64,000 bases of DNA from Adiantum capillus-veneris (taxonomy: Eukaryota; Streptophyta; Polypodiopsida; Polypodiales; Pteridaceae), in the NCBI GenBank assembly GCA_014529385.2, contig CM043944.1, forward strand, positions 54,412,268-54,476,267. The letters run 5' to 3'. Positions 57,732 through 64,000 of this stretch are shown here, in pieces (position 1 is the stretch's first letter; each line of letters begins with the position of its first letter). Below the pieces are notes generated by a model. That model searched no databases. It worked only from the letters and a program-made list of their open reading frames with translations, and had not been told where the DNA came from. Position numbers and translations under genes: made by a program.

Positions 57732-59870
57732 TTAGGTAAATGGTTCTTCTTTCTTCCCTAATGCAAGGGCTGAAATCACATCTCTAAAATCGGGATCAAT
57801 AGCATACTCATCTATCATTGAAGATAGATCATTGTGAGTTGCTATGGAAACCACATTCACTCTCGGCCGTCTTGAGAGTGCATCAGCTACTTGATTATGC
57901 TTGCCAGCAATGTGAGCAATATGAAAATGAATTTGTGAAAGGAAATTTGCCCACCTCATTTGTTTCTCGGAGAGCTTGGTCTTCGTCATGAAGTACTTAA
58001 GACTTTGGTGATCCGTTCGCAGAATGAAAGGAGTCCCCAATAAATAGTGCTTCCATGAGTCTAAGGCATGTAGAACTGCAAGGAGTTCGTTTTCATATAT
58101 GCCTAGAGCTTGCTCAATAGGGTCGAGCCTTCGACTCTCATAGCCTATGGCATGCCCTTCTTGGAGTAAAACAACTCCAAGGCAATCACCACAAGCATCA
58201 CATTGGACCTCAAATGGTTTTGAGAGATCCGGTAGTGTAAGCACACGTTGAGAGATAAGCTTTTCTTTAATCTTTTCGAAAGCATTGTTCTCCTTAGCAG
58301 ACCATGTATACCTAATGCTTTTCTTTGTTAGGTCATGTAATGGTCCCACAATTTGTGAGAACTTTTCTATGAAGCGTCTATAGTATGCACACATACCTAT
58401 AAAGCTTCTTAGTTCATGAAGATTCCTTGGTTTAGTCCATCCTTTTATTACCTCTAACTTAGATGGATCCATTTGGATGCCATCTTGAGAGATAATATGA
58501 CCTAAATACTGAATCTCTTGCAAGAAAATTTCACTTTTCTTTCGATTAACATAAAGTTTATTCTCTCTTAAATCTTGAAATATTACCTGGAGGTGTTGCT
58601 TGTGTTTCTCCAATGAATTAGATTAGATGATAATATCATCAAAGAACACTCCAGTGAAGGTTCGATGAGGCCTGAACAACTTCTCCATCAAGCGGTTGAA
58701 TGTAGCTGGTGCATTGGTCAAGCCAAAAGGCATGACAATGTATTCGTAAAGACCAAATGTGGTGCGAAATGCGGTCTTTACAATGTCTTGATCAACTATC
58801 CTTATTTGATGATAGCCACTTTTTAGGTCAATCCTACTGAAGTAGGTCGATCCTTGTAGCTTATCAAATAGGTCTTCTACCCGTGGAACGGGAAACCTAT
58901 TCTTGATAGTGATCCTATTTAGTAATCTATAGTCGACACACATACGATATGTGCCGTCTTTCTTTTGCACTAATAGCACAGGTGAGCAAAATGGAGATGA
59001 GCTTGGCCTAACCATACCCTTATCAACTAACTCATGCACTTGCCGCATAATCTCCTCTTGTTGATCTTGAGAAACTCTATAAGGAGGTTTGTTAGGCGGT
59101 GAACTTCCTTGAAGAAGTTCGATTGCATGGTCATCATTACCTCGTTTAGGAGGTAGCTCACAGGGGATGTCGTCAATAAAAACATCTTGAAACCCCTTGA
59201 GAAAATTGGATAACTCTAATTCCTTTTGGTTGCTTTTATTTTCTTTTGCTAAAGCATTAGGTTCATTTTGAGAGTCGTTAACAAAGATCATGTACACAGA
59301 AATAGAGCTCTTTATTGACTCATTGAAAGCTGGTGTATGTACAATGGGGATAGTGTTACCCATTTCCTTAGCATCTATATACATGTCTTTTTCCCTGAAC
59401 TTAAAGGAGATTCTCCTTTCAGGAAATTTAACATTGGCAGCCAGGCGGTCAAACCATGGTGCCCCTAGGATTACATCCTCATGCTTGAGAGGAGACATAA
59501 AGAAGTCCTCTTTGTCCACATAGCCTTGGACATGAAGCCTCAATTTCCCAATTAAGGGAGCGACTGAAGCTTCTTGCCCCTTGAAAGCACTATCTGCGGG
59601 TAGGACATCTCCCATCTCGTAGGATTGTATGCCTAGCTTGATGGCCAACTCTATAGATATAAAATTGTGAGTAGAACCAGGGTCAAAGAGAATAAAAGCA
59701 TCATGTTCTCTTACCTTTCCCCAAGCATGGCATAGAGGAGATCCTTTGTGGTAAGTTTGGTGAGTCTCCTCCTCTTGGATTTCAACCAAGGAAGATCTAG
59801 GAGGATCTTGGCGGTTGTTCTTTTGGGGACAAGCGCGGTACGCATGCCCTTGTTCCCCGCACTTGAAACA
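57732..59870 (-). pseudogene. Zinc knuckle, protease, RT and RNase H of element 1
   Basis: Starts after the gag stop with a standard knuckle [14 protein letters not shown]. Protease: [13 protein letters not shown] (DPG triad variant common in plant chromoviruses) and [11 protein letters not shown] in 59100-58620: [49 protein letters not shown], catalytic GVFFDDIII. One TAA directly follows the catalytic box (about 58620). The frame then continues as RT thumb and RNase H: YLGHIISQDGIQMDPSKL, YRRFIEKFSQI, VQCDACGDCLGVVL, YENELLAVLHAL, LRTDHQSLKYF and HIAGKHNQVADALSRRP. Only that stop breaks RT-RNase H. Confidence 0.9.
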
Positions 59871-61325
59871 CTAGTTATCCTTACGATAACGCTCAAGTTT
59901 TTTAGGAGAGAGTTTATTCTTACCTTTGTAAACTCCCTTCTCTTTAGCTTTGTTGGAGTTGCCCTTAGGAGACTTTTGGACATTTTCCTTCCCCTTAGGC
60001 TCATTGGAACCCTTGTTTTCGGGGGGCTTATTATTTCTTTTAGCCCCCGTTTGGAAATTGATTCGAGAGGCCACCATAGTATGGTGTATTACCGCCGATA
60101 TGGTACGTGGCCTTTGGGAGTTGACATACTCCGCCATTTCTTCGGTTAAGCCCACACAAAATTGTTGCTTTTGCTCTCCAAAATCCAACTTTTTGAAGAC
60201 AGTGGCTTTGAGTTGTAAGTCCCAAAACTTGTCTACATATTTGTGGATGGATTCATTGGGAGAGAGCTTTAAGCTTCTCCATTCGGTGAGTACTTTGTCT
60301 TTGGAATCGGTGGCCAAAAACTGCTTCATAATGGAAGCTCTTAAAGCTTTCCATGTTCGTGGAGCTTCACCGTTGGCTCGTAGGCTAGACCACCAATACC
60401 TGGCGGACTTTTGAAAGTGCATAGCTACATGGCGTAGCTTAGAGGACTCCGTGAAGCCCTCATCTCCAAACGCCGCATCGAACTGTTGGATAAAGGCCAA
60501 AACTTTGTCCGTAGCACCAAAGGTACCATCATAGGTAAGGAAAGAGATGCTTTTCCCTCCCTCTTTGAATTTCTTCAGCTTGGACGACCTCTTCCATGCG
60601 GCATAGGATTTCCTATGGCCTCTTCTTTTTGATGGTTCAAAGGTTGCACCATCACTTTCTTCAGAAGGTGAAGAATTTGAAGAAGGTGGAGAAGAGGGTG
60701 ACCTCTTTCTCGCCTTTTTCTTGTCTTGATCTTTTTCGTCTTCACTATAGCTTTCATAAAAGGAAGAGGATGAAGAAGATGGAGAAGAGGGTGTCCTCTT
60801 TCTTGCCTTTTTCTTCTCTTGCTTTTTATCATCTCTCTTTGAATTATGGCGTGGAGAAGAGTGTGATGGTCTTCTCCGCTTTGGTGGTGATGGAGAGCAT
60901 TTAGCCCGCCGTCTTCGTGGAGCCATCTCCGCCGAGGTGGCGGGAGACTCACTTCTTTCTCATTCCTTCGGTGGAGGCTCTTGAGCTCTCCTTTGGGAAG
61001 GAGATGCATCATCAAGAAGTAAATTCTTGAGCCCTTCATATGGATTCTCTTCTTCTTCCCGAATCGGAGAGAGACCTCTTTTGGTAGTCTCACAAGGAGG
61101 CTTCCTAGGTGTTCTCTCGTCATGGTGATGAGCTTAGAGAATCCCGTGAGCACGGAGCTGCCGTTGCACTTCACTTTGGAGAGATGGATTGCCCATGGCT
61201 TGTTGAAGCCTAGTAACAAGATAGTTAACAAGCATTGAAGCATCATTAGTAGCTTGCTCATGAGCAAAATCAAAGTTATCAACATTAAATTTCACTCTCT
61301 TTACTATTGTCAGCCATTCTAACAA
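59871..61325 (-). pseudogene. gag of element 1
   Basis: The longest open part is 60926-59871 (351 codons). The same frame extends upstream to an ATG at 61325, interrupted by a TAA (about 61134) and a TGA (about 60957), so the ancestral gag was probably longer. Residues 1-60 of the open part are Arg/Ser/Lys-rich, with a duplicated segment (DKKQEKKKARKRTPSSPSSS and DQDKKKARKRSPSSPP). The capsid domain follows (LAFIQQFDAAFGDEGFTESS, FQKSARYWWSSLRANGEAP, SIHKYVDKFWDLQLKATVF). It ends in a Lys-rich tail and a TAG three codons before the zinc knuckle, in frame with pol. Confidence 0.8.
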
Positions 61326-61719
61326 CCTTTAGGTGTAAACTTTTTAGGTGTACTTTGGCACTTCAAGCCCTAGTTGCTACTCCTCTTTACCCCTTTAGAA
61401 AAAGCACTTAAGCTACTGTACCTACGGCTCAAATACCATTAATTACAAGGAATAGAAGAGAGGGTCTTTCGACACCAAAACAACACCGGCTCCTATCAAG
61501 ATTCTAATAGCTCAATAGTGGTTAAGCCATAGGCAAGCCCCGTAGGACTCCACTATTAAGACCATAGCTCTCGACGGTGATGCCCCGTTAACTGCACAAA
61601 GGCAGGCGCACTGCAAGGCTGAAAAATCCCTATTCTACTTACTCACAGGCAATTAATAATACCAACCATTTTTAGCTAGATTGAGGACCTCCCTTCTTGA
61701 ACAAGAAAAGAGAAACCTT
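61326..61719 (-). other. Leader of element 1
   Basis: Non-coding sequence between the primer site and the first gag ATG. No feature recognised. Confidence 0.5.
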
Positions 61720-61733
61720 GAGCTCCGATACCA
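61720..61733 (-). other. Primer-binding site of element 1, initiator tRNA-Met type
   Basis: On the minus strand TGGTATCGGAGCTC starts one base inside the 5' LTR. It differs by one base from the common plant TGGTATCAGAGC. Confidence 0.85.
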
Positions 61734-61734
61734 A

Positions 61735-63550
61735 TGTAACATTTAATGGTCTAAAAACTTATGTGTAGCGGAAATTAGCATGAACATAGTGGGCATTTCA
61801 TTAGAATAGATTCCTAATGACAATTACAAGAGTGCTTAGGTGGAGAGAGCAACAAAAATCATAACACCTAGTTAGATAGCATCGACAATACTTTCAAAAG
61901 AGAGAGAAATTAAGCTATTGACAACAGTTGAGGACCGGGTTTGCATGGAGCCGGTCCCCCCTCCAAAAGGCTTTGTATTATGGTTTCTCCCATCAAGAGA
62001 AACATTGTACAATACAATTCTTTGTGTTCCTTCAAGACTAGCTAGTGCAATGAAGATGAAAGCTTCATGCACTAAGCAAAACACTTAACAAACACAACTT
62101 TAATTATCCCCGTTCTCAGATGCAAGACCTCACACACCTTCGAAGATGGTGAGAGCTAGCACGGTATGAGAGTAGATTGAGAGGAAGAAGGAGTATCTTA
62201 CGAGAAAGATGTACATCTCCTCACATAATCACTCATATTAGCATAGCTTTATCTTAGTAATTAGCTTGGTAGAGGAGATGAGCATGCATTGAAGCTTGGC
62301 TCTTGTTGGATTTTCATCCACAACCCAAGAGTGTGTCATTGTAGGCTTCTATCTCACAAGCTTGGAGTAGGTGATGAGCTCTCCATTAAAGCTTGGGAAG
62401 AGATAGTATTCTCTTTATTCACACATGAGATTGTGTGAGTGTGTGTGTGATAATTCCTTGCAAAAATCAGCCCCCTCTCTCTCTTGGGCGAGCCCTCTTG
62501 CTATTTGCTCTTGTTGAGCCCTCATTGGCTCTCCCCAAGTCAAGCCAATGACTATTAAGCAGCATAAGTGATAGCCTTCTGATATGTGTCCCCCTTTCCC
62601 CTTTTGTGAGAGCTTTAGGTAATTAAATAATTAAACTAAACTCTCATTGGACCCCTTTGCCTCCTGGCCAATAGGAATCAGGCAATCCATTGGGCTCCTG
62701 AATGCTCATTGGACCCCTTGTGAGACTGCCCAATAGTCTTCTAGGAGACTTAATTCTCATTGGTTTCTTCTATTAAATGTTTTTAAATTAATTAAACTAG
62801 ATTTACTCTAGCTTAATTCTCATTGGTCCAATTCAAGGGTCATCCAATAGAAACTGGGCACACCTTGTGGGCATCTGGCCTAGGGAGCTGACATGTGTCC
62901 CTCATTCCCTTTGTGTAAAGGGAGCCTGTGTGTGTGTGTGTGGCTTCCTCTCTCATCCCCTAGAAGAAGGGCTCGTCCCCTCATATGTAGGGATATGTGT
63001 TGACTTTGGAGAGCACACAAAGCATCCAATTCCCCCTAAGCTTTAACCCTTTGGACACAACCTTTGAATTTTGGAACCCTAGCATTTTGGAAGTCTTAAT
63101 GGGCTGAACCTTAGGGTCTTTTTAGCCCATTGTTGCACATGGCTCTTTTGTAGGTGGACCCCCCTTTGGATCCCTATTTTCCCTCTTTTGGATACCTATT
63201 GTGGCCGGTCTGCTAGCTTAACCAATATTCTAGCCTTTTCTCCCCTGGAACTTCCCCACATTAAATGATCAGTTTAATATGAGAAAATCATTTAGGAGAA
63301 TTATATATTGATTATTATGACAGGAAGAATGGAAAGCGAGCAGTGCAGGAGAATCCTAGCAAGTGGAAGCAACGAAGGAGGCAGCCAAAGCGCGAGTAGA
63401 GGCAGTGAGATCGCACCTCTTGGGGAGCGGCGGGTGGACATCATTTGAGGCCAATTTTGTAAGTGTTTTTGCATTGCCCTTTTGGTTTTGTAGTTATTGA
63501 TAATGTACTTTTACATTCTAGCATAACATATTCTTTGTATGTTTTGAACA
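61735..63550 (-). repeat. 5' LTR of element 1 (right copy)
   Basis: TGTAACATTTAATGG to TTTTGAACA, partner of 30567-32381. Confidence 0.9.
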
Positions 63551-64000
63551 ACGGTCGATGATAGGACGTGATCTCACACCGTATGAGCTCGAGTATGTGG
63601 GCAGAAAGGGCTTAAACGCCCTTCGGGACATTCTCAATTCTCACTCTGGCATGGTTAGTATTTCGCCTTACTCTCTTACATTTTTTTGTATTTTATTGAT
63701 AAAGCTAAAAAATAAATTGTTTTGTAATTATATGTCTATACTTACAGAAAGTCTTATTGTTTTTGCTATTGTAGGATCCGACAGATTCGCCGCTTTGACG
63801 CAATGAGACATTTGATTAGACGATGTCAGTCTAGTCGTAGCTAGATAGCACTAGTTTTCTTTTGTCATAGCATGTATAATGAGGTGACATGTGTACATCA
63901 TTTTTGTAACTATTGGTCAACGATGAATTTTCTCAATAATGACAATTGTGTTGTAACTATCACATTTTGGTCAAAGCTTAACAATCAAGTGATTTTGCCT
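63551..64000 (+). pseudogene. Probable last exons of the CACTA copy 2 second ORF
   Basis: After the element 1 LTR, an open frame reads MIGRDLTPYELEYVGRKGLN then LNSHSGM. A GT donor follows at about 63653 and an AG acceptor at about 63773, which joins a short final exon (DPTDSPL, stop at 63796-63798). The assignment to CACTA copy 2 rests on its position on the far side of element 1, because the preceding half of that ORF ends at 30566. No direct homology is available in copy 1. The remaining 200 bp show nothing recognisable. Confidence 0.35.

Noticed and set aside
60575-61285. 236-codon minus ORF over the gag start of element 1
   Set aside because: Overlaps gag in another frame; Leu/His-rich composition reflects the Arg/Ser/Lys codons of gag.

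Overview
This is repeat-rich nuclear DNA of a land plant. The evidence is intron-bearing CACTA and Mutator-like transposase genes, plant-type Ty3/gypsy retrotransposons (one with a second RNase H), a degenerate LINE, and very abundant (GA)n, (GT)n and (TA)n tracts. The scale of nesting and the microsatellite load suggest a large, TE-filled genome, perhaps a fern or other seed-free plant. That lineage guess is inference only. I see no convincing host gene, tRNA, rRNA or CRISPR array.

Layout. 1-7002: CACTA (En/Spm) element copy 1 on the minus strand, with a six-exon TNP2-type transposase gene. 7003-about 17241: a plus-strand LTR retrotransposon that has a tRNA-Asp primer site, gag and protease but no reverse transcriptase; its leader carries palindrome-centred repeats. 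About 17290-18319: a decayed LINE reverse transcriptase. 18320 to beyond 64000: CACTA copy 2 on the plus strand, pointing away from copy 1, with a broken transposase and a second ORF.

Copy 2 has been filled with later insertions. 22097-about 25299 is a truncated LTR element. 27592-30517 is a small non-autonomous LTR element with a perfect 5-bp target duplication. 30567-63550 is a chromovirus-like Ty3 element (element 1). Element 1 is split by a Tat-lineage-like Ty3 element with two RNase H domains (element 2, 33074-56744). One LTR of element 2 is split by a 13.4-kb Mutator-like element (41744-55112) with a 9-bp target duplication and terminal inverted repeats. The insertion order is therefore LINE, then CACTA copy 2, then element 1, then element 2, then the MULE.

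The most interesting object is the MULE. It carries a minus-strand multi-exon transposase gene and, divergently, a plus-strand gene of about 12 exons whose C-terminal part has the circularly permuted layout of a beta-class (N4-cytosine or N6-adenine type) DNA methyltransferase. A third, intronless 118-codon ORF lies near the right end. The region between the two large genes holds a strong imperfect hairpin and minisatellites. A transposon with its own DNA methyltransferase-like gene could modify or protect its own DNA, comparable in idea to the anti-silencing genes of VANDAL MULEs. That function is inference.

Most coding regions are damaged (in-frame stops, small frameshifts, lost splice donors). 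The methyltransferase-like gene reads cleanly through its last ten exons and is among the least damaged genes here.
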